Shown in pieces: positions 18,078 to 25,945 of a stretch of 64,000 nucleotides of DNA. The position numbers were made by a program, and so were the translations under genes. A model generated the notes under the pieces. That model was not told the DNA's origin. It made no database searches and was given only the letters and a program-made list of their open reading frames with translations. Numbering within the stretch: the stretch's first letter is position 1; each line of letters opens with the position of its first letter. Source of the DNA: Actinomadura barringtoniae (GTDB lineage: Bacteria; Actinomycetota; Actinomycetes; Streptosporangiales; Streptosporangiaceae). The stretch spans positions 186,001-250,000 of the forward strand of contig NZ_JAGEOJ010000002.1 in the NCBI RefSeq assembly GCF_017573505.1, given 5' to 3'.

Positions 18078-19514
18078 ATGAGCGGACTGGACGCAAGCTT
18101 CTACCTCCTGGAGAACGAGAACACCCCACTGCACGTGGCCTCGGTGGTCGTCTTCGAGGGCCCCGCGCCCTCCTACGGCGACCTCGTGCGGGCGATCGTC
18201 GCCAAGCTGCCGCTCGTCCCGCGCTACCGGCAGCGCGTCCGCTCGGTGCCACTGCATCTGGGGCGGCCCGTCTGGGCCGACGACCCGCACTTCCAGGTGC
18301 TCTACCACGTCCGTCACACCGCGCTTCCGGCACCGGGCAACGACGAGCAGCTGCGCAACCTGGCGGGCAGGGTGCTCGCGCAGCGGCTCGACCCCGACAA
18401 GCCGCTCTGGGAGATCTGGCTGGTCGAGGGGCTGACCGACGACCGCTGGGCGATGATCGCCAAGGTCCACCACTGCATGGTCGACGGCGTCGCCGGCATG
18501 GACCTGGCGACCGTGCTGTTCGACCTCGGCCCGGACTACGAGCCGCCGGGCGAGCCCGAGGAGTGGGAGCCCGCGCCCGAGCCGTCGGCCCTGGAACTGC
18601 TGGCCGACTCGGCGCAGCGCAGCGTCACCCAGCCCGTCCGGCAGGCCAACGACGTCGTACGGGGGCTGAGCTCGCTCGGCACCTCGCTCGGGCTGGGCAA
18701 CACCTGGGGCGTGTCGGTCGCCGAGACGCTCGGGGCGGGGCGGGCGCGCGGGCTGCGCGACTTCGCGATGGGGCTCAGCCGCGTCGCCGGGCGCTTCACC
18801 CATCCCTCGGCCGGGTCGCTGAACGGCCCGATCGGGCCGCATCGCCGCTGGTGCTGGCAGCAGCTGTCGCTGGACGACGCCAAGACGATCCGCAAGGCGC
18901 TCGGCGGGACGATCAACGACGTCGTCCTCGCCGCCGTCACGGCCGGCTACCGCGACCTGCTGAACGCCCGCGACGAGCTCACCCACGACACCTGCGTGCG
19001 TTCGGCCGTGCCGGTCTCGGTCCGTTCGACCGACGAGCAGGGCGAGCTGAACAACCGCGTCGCGGCGGTCTTCGTCAACCTGCCGGTCGGCGTCGACGAT
19101 CCGCTGGAACGGCTCCGCCGCATCCGCGAGCAGACCGACGACGTCAAGGGCAGCAACCAGGCGACCGGCACCAAGGCGCTGACCCGGCTGACCGACACCG
19201 CGGTCGCGCCGGCGCTGCTGTCGCTGGCGGCGCGCCTGCCGGTGCGGCTGCGCCAGGACCTGGTGCAGACGGTCACCACCAACGTTCCGGGCCCCGGCTT
19301 CCCGCTCTACATGATGGGACGCCGCGTTCTGGAGCTGCACCCCTACGTTCCGCTCACGGGAGGCATCAGGGTCGCGACCGCGATCATCTCCTACTGCGGA
19401 GCACTGCACTTCGGCATCACGGGCGACTTCGACGGCATGCCGGACCTGGACCTGCTCGCCAAGGGCATTCAGGCCGGCTTCGACGAGCTGCTCACCGAGG
19501 CCGGAAAGAGGTGA
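18078..19514 (+). CDS. Second WS/DGAT acyltransferase
   Basis: The protein has 478 residues from ATG 18078, chosen because GGTGAGG lies 11 bases upstream. GTG 18069 is also in frame but only 2 bases from that site. The catalytic motif HHCMVDG is at 131-137, and NDVVLAAVTAGY and TNVPGPGFPLYMMG follow. It is close to the preceding WS/DGAT along its whole length, so the two probably arose by tandem duplication. The 285-bp gap upstream suggests its own promoter. Possible division of labour includes different acyl-chain or acceptor preference, or wax ester versus triacylglycerol synthesis; the sequence does not decide. Confidence 0.92.
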   Translation: MSGLDASFYLLENENTPLHVASVVVFEGPAPSYGDLVRAIVAKLPLVPRYRQRVRSVPLHLGRPVWADDPHFQVLYHVRHTALPAPGNDEQLRNLAGRVLAQRLDPDKPLWEIWLVEGLTDDRWAMIAKVHHCMVDGVAGMDLATVLFDLGPDYEPPGEPEEWEPAPEPSALELLADSAQRSVTQPVRQANDVVRGLSSLGTSLGLGNTWGVSVAETLGAGRARGLRDFAMGLSRVAGRFTHPSAGSLNGPIGPHRRWCWQQLSLDDAKTIRKALGGTINDVVLAAVTAGYRDLLNARDELTHDTCVRSAVPVSVRSTDEQGELNNRVAAVFVNLPVGVDDPLERLRRIREQTDDVKGSNQATGTKALTRLTDTAVAPALLSLAARLPVRLRQDLVQTVTTNVPGPGFPLYMMGRRVLELHPYVPLTGGIRVATAIISYCGALHFGITGDFDGMPDLDLLAKGIQAGFDELLTEAGKR

Positions 19515-19520
19515 CGGCGG

Positions 19521-19558
19521 GGCGGGTGCGGTGACCGGACCCGGACATCGCACCCGCC
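19521..19558 (+). terminator. Terminator hairpin after the second WS/DGAT gene
   Basis: GGCGGGTGCG and CGCACCCGCC form a perfect 10-bp GC-rich stem with an 18-base loop, starting 6 bases after the stop codon. There is no T-run, which is common in actinomycete terminators. Confidence 0.5.
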
Positions 19559-19706
19559 CGGACGTTCCGCCCACCGTTTCCAACAGCCCGTTCGGCGAAA
19601 ACCTGAGCCTGGCCGGTGCCCGATCTCCTCGCAGAGGAATATCCTGGGAAAAGATGGCTAAAGGCCTCTTACCGGGAGGGCACCCCCTCCGGGGAGGTGA
19701 AGAACG

Positions 19707-20321
19707 ATGCGCAAAACCCGCGTCGGCAAGGATTGCTCGCGGCTCAGGCGGCTGTGGCGCCGCTGTGGGCTGGAGCGGAACGAGCTGCGCAGGCGCATCG
19801 ACCGCATGCAGCGCTTCTTCGCGTTCGCCTTGCTGATCTTGTTCCTGGCCGCCGCCCCGCCCGTCGCCGCCTACTGCACCCACTGGTCGTACGACTCGGG
19901 CATGAAGGCCGAGCAGCAGGAGCGCACGCACCGGCACGCGGTCACCGCGACCGTGCTGTCCACCGGCGGCATCGGCTCCTCCGGTGACCGCTACGTGCAC
20001 GAGACCGTGCGCGCGCAGTGGGTCTGGCCGGCCGGAAAGACCCACGTCGACTCGCTCCCCGCCTGGAAGAACGCCAAGATCGGCTCGGCGCAGCGGATCT
20101 GGGTCGACGACGCGGGCAAGGTCGCGGTCCGGCCCCGGCCGCACAGCCGTACGGTGACCGACGCCGTCTACGCGGCGGGCGCGGCGGTGCTGGGCGTGGC
20201 GTTCCCGATCCTGGTGGCCTACGGCCTGGTCAGGCGGCGCTGCGACCGGCGGCGCGACGACCTGTGGGAAGCCGACTGGGCGCGCATGGACGCCGACGCG
20301 GGCCACAACCGCCCGTCCTGA
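19707..20321 (+). CDS. Rv1733c-family membrane protein
   Basis: The protein has 204 residues. It starts at ATG 19707 behind GGGGAGGTGAAG. The N-terminus is strongly basic (RRLWRRCGLERNELRRRIDR), with a first membrane helix at about 37-56 (FFAFALLILFLAAAPPVAAY). An extracytoplasmic domain of about 95 residues has the pattern AQWVWPAGKT ... AQRIWVDDAGKV. A second helix lies at about 155-176, with a basic tail after it. This is the layout of the Rv1733c family, conserved in actinobacteria and of unknown biochemical function. A hairpin separates it from the lipid genes. Confidence 0.8.
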   Translation: MRKTRVGKDCSRLRRLWRRCGLERNELRRRIDRMQRFFAFALLILFLAAAPPVAAYCTHWSYDSGMKAEQQERTHRHAVTATVLSTGGIGSSGDRYVHETVRAQWVWPAGKTHVDSLPAWKNAKIGSAQRIWVDDAGKVAVRPRPHSRTVTDAVYAAGAAVLGVAFPILVAYGLVRRRCDRRRDDLWEADWARMDADAGHNRPS

Positions 20322-20332
20322 CCCCAAGAGCC

Positions 20333-20378
20333 CCTGCCCCTGCCCCTGCCTGCCCCTGCCTGCCCCTGCCTGCCCCTG
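20333..20378 (+). repeat. 10-bp tandem repeat (TGCCCCTGCC) after the Rv1733c-like gene
   Basis: About four copies of TGCCCCTGCC, the first degenerate, lie 12 bp after the stop codon. The array is pyrimidine-rich on the + strand and may be a slippage product. Confidence 0.7.
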
Positions 20379-20475
20379 GCCCTGAGCCCCCAGCTCGGGT
20401 GTTCCCGGAGCCACGGATCGGCTCTCCTGAGCCACGGGTTACATCACCCCGGCATGTCAGTGTTTACTTATTCGC

Positions 20476-21918
20476 ATGGGTGATCCACGGGTGGTCATCG
20501 TCGGCGCGGGCATGTCCGGCCTGTGCATGGCGATCAAGCTGAAGCAGGCCGGCCTCCACGACGTCACGCTCTACGAGAAGGCCGACGCTCTCGGCGGTAC
20601 CTGGCGCGACAACACCTATCCCGGCCTGACCTGCGACGTTCCGTCGCGCTTCTATCAGTTCTCGTTCGCGACCAACCCCGGCTGGACCCACCTGTACTCC
20701 CCCGGTCCCGAGATCCGCGACTACCTGGAACGGATCGCCGACCGCTACGGCATCCGCGAGCAGATCGTCTTCGGCACCGAGGTCACCGCCGCCCGCCACG
20801 ACGACGGCCGCTGGCGCATCACGACCTCGCGCGGCCCCGACGAGGCCGACTTCCTCCTCACCGCGACCGGTGTGCTGCACCACCCGCGGCTCCCCGACAT
20901 CCCTGGCCTGGACGCCTTCGAGGGCCCGACGTTCCACTCCGCGCGCTGGGATCACGACGTGCCGCTGAAGGGCAGACGCGTCGCCGTCGTCGGAACGGGC
21001 TCCACCGGCGTGCAGATCACCTCCGACCTCGCCGGGACCCCGAGCAGGCTGTTGCTCTTCCAGCGCACCGCGCAGTGGATCCTGCCCGCGCCGAACCGTG
21101 AGTACGGCCGCCTGACCCGTGCCGCCCATCGCCGCATGCCCGTTCTGGACCGCCTCGGTTACCGGTGGCATGAGGCCGTCATCAGCCACGTGCTCTCCCA
21201 GGCGCTGATCAAGCCCGGCTGGCAGCGCCGCCTCATCGGCGCGCTGTGCCGCCGCAACCTCAACAAGGTCACCGACCCGGACCTGCGCGCCCGCCTGACC
21301 CCGCCCGACGAGCCGATGTGCAAGCGCCTCATCGCCTCCGGCGGCTTCTACGACGCCGTCCAGCGGCCCGACGTCGAGGTGGTGACCGACGCGATCGACC
21401 ACGTCGAGGCGCGCGGCGTCGTCACCGCCGACGGCCGCCTGCACGAGATCGACGTCCTGGTCCTGGCGACCGGCTTCGACGCGCACGCCTACGTTCGCCC
21501 GATGGACCTGACCACCTCGGACGGCCGGACGCTGGAGGCCGCCTGGCAGGACGGCCCGCGCGCCTACCAGACCGTCGCGCTGCCCGGCTTTCCCAACTTC
21601 TTCATGCTGATGGGCCCGCACAGCCCGATCGGCAACTACTCGCTCATCGCCATCGCCGAGGCGCAGGCCGACTACATCCTCGGCTGGATCCGCCGCTGGC
21701 GGGCGGGTCTGGTCGCCAGCATGGCGCCGACGGCCGACGCGACCGAACGCTTCAACTCCGACATGCGCGAGGCGCTCCCCCGGACGATCTGGACCTCGGG
21801 CTGCGCCAGCTGGTACCTGGGCAAGGACGGCCTTCCCGAGCTGTGGCCGTGGACGCCGCGCGAGCACGCCTCCATGCTCCGCACCCCGGTCTTCGACGAC
21901 TTCGAAACGACCGGCTAA
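20476..21918 (+). CDS. Flavoprotein monooxygenase, Baeyer-Villiger type
   Basis: The protein has 480 residues. The FAD Rossmann motif GAGMSG is at 10-15 and the NADPH Rossmann motif GTGSTG at 173-178. Between them lies F148-x-G150-xxx-H154-xxx-W158, the type I Baeyer-Villiger monooxygenase fingerprint lacking only its usual terminal Pro/Asp. LATGFD near 335 is the conserved ATG motif. Such enzymes insert oxygen next to a ketone carbonyl; the substrate cannot be told from sequence. ATG 20476 has no ribosome binding site, and TACTTA lies a few bases upstream, so a leaderless transcript is possible. It stands alone, converging on nadR. Confidence 0.88.
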   Translation: MGDPRVVIVGAGMSGLCMAIKLKQAGLHDVTLYEKADALGGTWRDNTYPGLTCDVPSRFYQFSFATNPGWTHLYSPGPEIRDYLERIADRYGIREQIVFGTEVTAARHDDGRWRITTSRGPDEADFLLTATGVLHHPRLPDIPGLDAFEGPTFHSARWDHDVPLKGRRVAVVGTGSTGVQITSDLAGTPSRLLLFQRTAQWILPAPNREYGRLTRAAHRRMPVLDRLGYRWHEAVISHVLSQALIKPGWQRRLIGALCRRNLNKVTDPDLRARLTPPDEPMCKRLIASGGFYDAVQRPDVEVVTDAIDHVEARGVVTADGRLHEIDVLVLATGFDAHAYVRPMDLTTSDGRTLEAAWQDGPRAYQTVALPGFPNFFMLMGPHSPIGNYSLIAIAEAQADYILGWIRRWRAGLVASMAPTADATERFNSDMREALPRTIWTSGCASWYLGKDGLPELWPWTPREHASMLRTPVFDDFETTG

Positions 21919-21940
21919 GGCCGCGGGGCCACAGCGCTGA

Positions 21941-21986
21941 AGCGGCGCCGTGGCTAGGGCGGCGCCGTGGCTAGAGCGGCGCCGCG
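21941..21986 (-). repeat. 17-bp tandem repeat containing the nadR stop codon
   Basis: Units at 21941-21957 and 21958-21974 are near identical (GCGGCGCCGTGGCTAG), with a partial third unit that is nadR coding sequence. The nadR stop TAG (21973-21971) lies inside a unit and is repeated downstream. Confidence 0.8.
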
Positions 21987-23044
21987 AACGACCAGCCGCG
22001 GGCGAGCAGTTCGTCCACCGCGCCGGCCGCCGCCGCGAGGCGCCGCTCGTGCGGGCCGGTGACGACGATGAACGGCCCGCCGCGGCGGTCGAGCTCGGCG
22101 CGGAACCGTTCGGACATGCCCTCCCGGATGGCCTCGCCGTCGCGCCAGCCGTCCTGCTCGAACGGGACGCCGGCGTGGTCGGTCACGATCCACAGGTCGT
22201 GCCGCGCCCGCGCCGGGACCGGGCCGAGCTCGCCCAGGTAGCGCTCCTGCCAGAGCGCGGTGGCGAACGCGTCGGTGTCGCAGATCAGGACGGGTGAGCC
22301 GACGCGGGCGGCGGCGTCCTCCCAGTCGAGCTGGCGTTCGGCGATGAGCGCGAAGTCGGCGGGCGTCCACTCGATGTCGTCGAGCCAGGCGCCGGGGCGG
22401 CCGAGGGCGGCGAGCCGTTCCTCGCAGTAGGTCCGCCCGTACTCCGGCACCCAGCGCGTCGCGGCGAACGGGCCGCCCCGCCCGGCGTAGTGCTCGGCGA
22501 GGGCACGGGCGAGCGTGGTCGTCCCGGTCGACTCCGCTCCGACGACCACGACCCGCCGGGCGAGCGCGGCACGTACGGGCGGAGCAAGAAAGCCCCAGGT
22601 GGCGACGGGATCGGCGCGCACGGCGGTGCCGCTCACGGGGAACCGGTCGCGGGGCTCGTCCACGTCGTGCGCGACGGCGCCGAACCAGCGGGCCAGTTCC
22701 TTGCCGTACGCCTCGGAGCTGAAGACCACGTCGATCTTCGGGTCCTCGCCCCACAGCTGCCGCAGCCCGTGCCGGAACGCCTCGACGTGCAGCCGCCACA
22801 CGTCCTGGTCGGTGTAGTCGATCTCGTGCTCGTCCGTCACCGGCGCGAAGTTCACGTGCGGCTGCGGATGCGTCTCGCGCAGCCAGGCGACCCGGTCGGC
22901 GAGCGGGACGCTCTCCACCGACGAGGCGGCGACGACCACCGACAGCCGGTCGCAGTGCGCGGCGGCGGTGTCGATCAGGTGGTGGTGACCGGCGTGCGGC
23001 GGATAGAACTTGCCGACCACCAGACCATGCCGCCCGCTGCTCAT
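21971..23044 (-). CDS. nadR: NadR-like bifunctional NMN adenylyltransferase/ribosylnicotinamide kinase
   Basis: The protein has 357 residues. The N-terminal nucleotidyltransferase domain begins LVVGKFYPPHAGHHHL, with the adenylyl-transfer motif HAGH at 17-20. The C-terminal P-loop domain begins near 165 (RRVVVVGAESTGTTTLARALAEHY). The usual Walker A lysine is replaced: GAESTGTTT where GxESxGKST is typical. No N-terminal repressor helix-turn-helix is present, unlike enterobacterial NadR. The enzyme phosphorylates nicotinamide riboside and adenylates NMN to make NAD. The start ATG overlaps the pnuC stop (ATGA), so transporter and enzyme are co-translated. Confidence 0.9.
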   Translation of the reverse strand: MSSGRHGLVVGKFYPPHAGHHHLIDTAAAHCDRLSVVVAASSVESVPLADRVAWLRETHPQPHVNFAPVTDEHEIDYTDQDVWRLHVEAFRHGLRQLWGEDPKIDVVFSSEAYGKELARWFGAVAHDVDEPRDRFPVSGTAVRADPVATWGFLAPPVRAALARRVVVVGAESTGTTTLARALAEHYAGRGGPFAATRWVPEYGRTYCEERLAALGRPGAWLDDIEWTPADFALIAERQLDWEDAAARVGSPVLICDTDAFATALWQERYLGELGPVPARARHDLWIVTDHAGVPFEQDGWRDGEAIREGMSERFRAELDRRGGPFIVVTGPHERRLAAAAGAVDELLARGWSFAAPL

Positions 23045-23691
23045 GCGCCGGCCAGCGCGGCGTCGCCGCCGCGGGCGGCCAGGTCGCGGCGCCAGGCGAC
23101 CAGCCCGGCGACGCACAGCGCCAGGAAGACCACGTACAGCGCGGAGGTCAGGTAGAGCTCCTTGTAGGAGTACAGCGGGATGTAGATCAGGTCGGCCGCG
23201 ATCCAGAGCCACCACGACTCCACCAGCTTGCGGCACTGCCCGTAGGTCGCGGCCAGCGAGATCGCGGTGGTCAGCGCGTCCCAGAACGGCACGGTCGACG
23301 CGGTCCAGTTGACCAGCACCCAGTACATGACGGCGGTGGCGGCGAACCCGGCGACCGCGATCGCGGCCCATTCGCTGCGCCCGGTGCGACGGACGACCTC
23401 GGCGGTACGGTCGGTGCCGCCATGGAGCCAGGCCCACCAGCCGTACACCTGGAGCACCACGTACACGACCTGCAGCGACGCGTCCGCGTACAGCCCGCTG
23501 TCCAGGAAGATCAGCCCGAGCAGCACGACGTTGGCGATGCCGAGCGGCCAGTTGAGGATGTGCTGGCGGACGACCAGGGCCACGTTCGCCGCGCCCGTCG
23601 CGAACCCGAGCAGCTCGCCCCACGAGGTGGGCGTGCCGCCGATCGTGAACGCGGGCTGCAGCAGCGGGTCGATCAGGTCGTGCGGCGTCAC
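23041..23691 (-). CDS. pnuC: PnuC nicotinamide riboside transporter
   Basis: The protein has 216 residues with about seven membrane helices and a GTG start at 23691. Typical PnuC blocks are visible: LNWPLGIANVVLLGLIF near 50, VLQVYGWWAWL near 80, and SWWLWIAADLIYIPLY near 160, which carries substrate-binding Trp/Asn-type residues. PnuC facilitates diffusion of nicotinamide riboside, which is trapped by phosphorylation. The nadR kinase overlaps its stop by 4 bp and provides that trapping step. The upstream leader before the MarR gene is only 45 bp; no riboswitch was recognised in it. Confidence 0.92.
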   Translation of the reverse strand: MTPHDLIDPLLQPAFTIGGTPTSWGELLGFATGAANVALVVRQHILNWPLGIANVVLLGLIFLDSGLYADASLQVVYVVLQVYGWWAWLHGGTDRTAEVVRRTGRSEWAAIAVAGFAATAVMYWVLVNWTASTVPFWDALTTAISLAATYGQCRKLVESWWLWIAADLIYIPLYSYKELYLTSALYVVFLALCVAGLVAWRRDLAARGGDAALAGA

Positions 23692-23736
23692 GGGCGTCTC
23701 CGGGGTGATCGTCGAGCCAGGTGACGATATAGCAGG

Positions 23737-24174
23737 CTAGGAGTCCTCGACCATACGGGCCACAATGCGGTCGAGCGCGGCCAGGTCCTCGGGCGGCAGC
23801 TCGTACACGATCGGCGGCGGGCTGCCGAGGATGCGCTCGGCCTCGGCCACCACCTCGGCGCCCGCCTCGGTGAGCGTCACCAGCTTGGAACGGCGGTCGG
23901 CCGGGTTGGGCGTGCGCTCGACGAGGCCGCGGGTGGCCAGGTCGTCCACCACCAGCGAGGTGTACGGGCGGTCGGTGAGCAGCAGCTCGGCCAGGTCGCG
24001 CAGGGCGATCGGGCCCTTGGCGATCCGGCGCAGTGCCTTGATCCGGAAGAAGCTCATGCCGAGCGCCTCGGTCACCTCGCGGCGGTAGTCGCCGCGTTCG
24101 TGCAGCAGGACGCGCAGGTTCTGCCAGGCGCGGCGGGCGGCGTCCTCGCGGGCGACATCTTCGTCAGTGCTCAT
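23737..24174 (-). CDS. MarR-family transcriptional regulator
   Basis: The protein has 145 residues with the winged helix-turn-helix layout of MarR: FRIKALRRIAKGPIALRDLAELL, then LVVDDLATRGLVERTPNPADRRSK (recognition helix and DRR wing). It follows the MFS exporter gene by 2 bp on the same strand, so it lies second in a two-gene operon and probably represses its own promoter upstream of the transporter, releasing on binding a small ligand. Ligand unknown. Confidence 0.9.
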   Translation of the reverse strand: MSTDEDVAREDAARRAWQNLRVLLHERGDYRREVTEALGMSFFRIKALRRIAKGPIALRDLAELLLTDRPYTSLVVDDLATRGLVERTPNPADRRSKLVTLTEAGAEVVAEAERILGSPPPIVYELPPEDLAALDRIVARMVEDS

Positions 24175-24176
24175 GG

Positions 24177-25616
24177 TCAGACCGGGACCTTGTTCTCTCC
24201 GGGCTCGAACAGGGCGGCGGTGTGGGCGGCGGTGGCCTGCGCGCGGCGGCCGGTGGTGAGCGTACCGAGCACCAGCACCGCGACGCCGCAGCCCGCGATG
24301 ATCCAGTACGCGGGGCGGCTCGCGTCCGCGTACGAGGTCGTCGAGAGGGCGGAGGCGGCGCTGGAGCTGAGCACGGCGCCGATCACCGCGACGCCGAGTC
24401 CCTGGCCGATCTGGCGGCTGGTGGAGGCGACCGCGGCGGCGACGCCGGCCTGGGAACGCGGCATGCCCGACACGGCCGTGTTGGTGATCGGGGCGTTCAC
24501 CATCCCGAAGCCGATGCCGAACAGCACGTAGGCGACGAACAGCAGCGGCGTGCTGGTCTCGGCCTCGAACACCGCGAACATCAGCCCGCTCGCCGCCATC
24601 CCGACGCCGGCGATCTGCAGCGAGACGCGGGGCCCGTACGAGCCGATCATGCGTCCCGAGAGCGGGGCGCAGATGCCGGCCATCGCGGCCATCGGCAGCA
24701 TGTAGAGCCCGGCGTGCAGCGCCGACAGGCCCCGGACGTCCTGCAGGTAGAGGGCGTTCAGGAAGAGGAAGCCGCCGAGCGAGGCGAACGCGCAGACCGC
24801 GATCAGGGTGGCGCCGCTGAACGGCGTGCTGCGGAAGAAGCGCAGGTCGATGAGCGGTTCGGTGCGGCGGCGCTCGTACGCGACGAACCCGGCGAGGGCG
24901 AGCGCGGCCAGCCCAGCGGTGGTCAGGATCACCGGCGTGGTCCAGCCCTTCGACGGCCCCTCGATGATCGTGTACGTCAGCGACGCGAGCAGCACGATCA
25001 TCAGCAGCTGCCCGACAGGGTCGGGGCGGCGCGGGCGCGGGGCGCGGGACTCGGGCACGTAGAGCGCGGTGAGCACGAGCGCGGCCAGCCCGATCGGCAG
25101 GTTGATCCAGAAGATCGAGCGCCAGCCGACCGTCTCCACCAGCAGCCCGCCGACGACGGGCCCGGCGGCCATGCTGAGGCCGACCACGCCGCCCCAGACG
25201 CCGATGGCGCGGGCCCGCTCGCGCGGGTCGGTGAACACGTTGGTGATGATCGACATCGCCACCGGGTTCAGCATGCAGCCGCCGATCGCCTGCACGATCC
25301 GCGCGGCGATCAGCCAGCCGAGCGACGGCGCCAGGCTGCACAACAGCGAGCCCAGAGTGAAGATCGCCAGCCCGGTCTGGAAGGTGACGCGGCGGCCGAC
25401 CCGGTCGGCGGTCGCCCCGGCCAGCATCAGCAGCGAGGCGAGCACGATGAGGTAGGCGTCGATCGTCCACTGCAGGCCGGAGATCGAGGAGTGGAACTCC
25501 TTCTGCATCGACGGCAGCGCGACGTTCAGGATCGTGTTGTCCAGGCTCACGATCAGGAGGCTCATGCAGCAGATCCCGAGGATGAGCATCCGCCGCCGGT
25601 AGGTGAGCTCGGGCAC
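24177..25616 (-). CDS. MFS multidrug exporter, DHA2 (14-helix) type
   Basis: The protein has 479 residues. GTG 25616 is preceded by GAGGAGGG with good spacing. The first helix contains LDNTILNVALPSM, the DHA2 motif D1. Motif A is present around 70 (AGATADRVGRR) and motif C around 155 (GVVGLSMAAGPVVGG). This architecture belongs to proton-driven drug or dye exporters of the EmrB/QacA type. It is the first gene of an operon with the MarR gene. The short intergenic region ahead holds an inverted repeat suited to MarR control. Confidence 0.92.
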   Translation of the reverse strand: MPELTYRRRMLILGICCMSLLIVSLDNTILNVALPSMQKEFHSSISGLQWTIDAYLIVLASLLMLAGATADRVGRRVTFQTGLAIFTLGSLLCSLAPSLGWLIAARIVQAIGGCMLNPVAMSIITNVFTDPRERARAIGVWGGVVGLSMAAGPVVGGLLVETVGWRSIFWINLPIGLAALVLTALYVPESRAPRPRRPDPVGQLLMIVLLASLTYTIIEGPSKGWTTPVILTTAGLAALALAGFVAYERRRTEPLIDLRFFRSTPFSGATLIAVCAFASLGGFLFLNALYLQDVRGLSALHAGLYMLPMAAMAGICAPLSGRMIGSYGPRVSLQIAGVGMAASGLMFAVFEAETSTPLLFVAYVLFGIGFGMVNAPITNTAVSGMPRSQAGVAAAVASTSRQIGQGLGVAVIGAVLSSSAASALSTTSYADASRPAYWIIAGCGVAVLVLGTLTTGRRAQATAAHTAALFEPGENKVPV

Positions 25617-25635
25617 CCGTGACCCTCCTCACATA

Positions 25636-25668
25636 GTTGTACTAATAAAACGATTGTAACTATACAAC
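25636..25668 (-). promoter_or_regulatory. Probable MarR operator upstream of the MFS-marR operon
   Basis: This is an AT-rich island in GC-rich DNA. TTGTA (25654-25658) and TACAA (25663-25667) are inverted with a 4-base centre; a further TTGTA lies at 25637-25641, so GTTGTA (25636-25641) and TACAAC (25663-25668) also mirror each other. The element lies about 20-50 bp ahead of the exporter start, over the likely promoter. Autoregulation by the MarR gene is inferred. Confidence 0.6.
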
Positions 25669-25740
25669 GATTCCGAAGTTCAGCAACCAGTGGGCGAATC
25701 GCCCCTGTCCGGTAACCCGCCCCCCTTAGCGTCCGCAAGG

Positions 25741-25945
25741 GCTCGCCCGCGTCCAGCGCGCTGGCGACCGAGAAGACCGTCTACGCGGGCACGTGGGACG
25801 GGCGGCTGCTCGCTCTCGACCGCGCGACCGGCCGTGTCGTCGGCTCGTACGACCTCGGCGGCGGCGTGGCGTCCGCACTGACCATCGACGGCGGGCGGCT
25901 CTACGCCCTCACACCGACGGCACGATCCACGCCCTCAGCGCTAGG
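25741..25945 (+). pseudogene. Fragment of a PQQ-type beta-propeller gene
   Basis: A + strand frame reads LATEKTVYAGTWDGRLLALD, then ATGRVVGSYDLGG and ASALTIDGGRLYALT, then must shift frame to continue DGTIHALSA and stop. VYAGTWDGRLLALD and DGTIHAL are blades of a PQQ/quinoprotein-like propeller, as found in secreted enzymes and sensor domains. There is no start and no upstream part, so this is the leftover 3' end of a lost gene. It overlaps the last bases of the ABC ATPase gene on the other strand. Confidence 0.6.

Noticed and set aside
12688..20435. Very long minus-strand open frames opposite the lipid and WS/DGAT genes (for example 791 and 816 codons)
   Set aside because: These are antisense shadows of well-supported + strand genes; compositions are Arg/Gly/His-rich with no domain.
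23692..23736. NAD-type riboswitch ahead of pnuC-nadR
   Set aside because: The leader is only about 45 bp and shows no recognisable aptamer helices.
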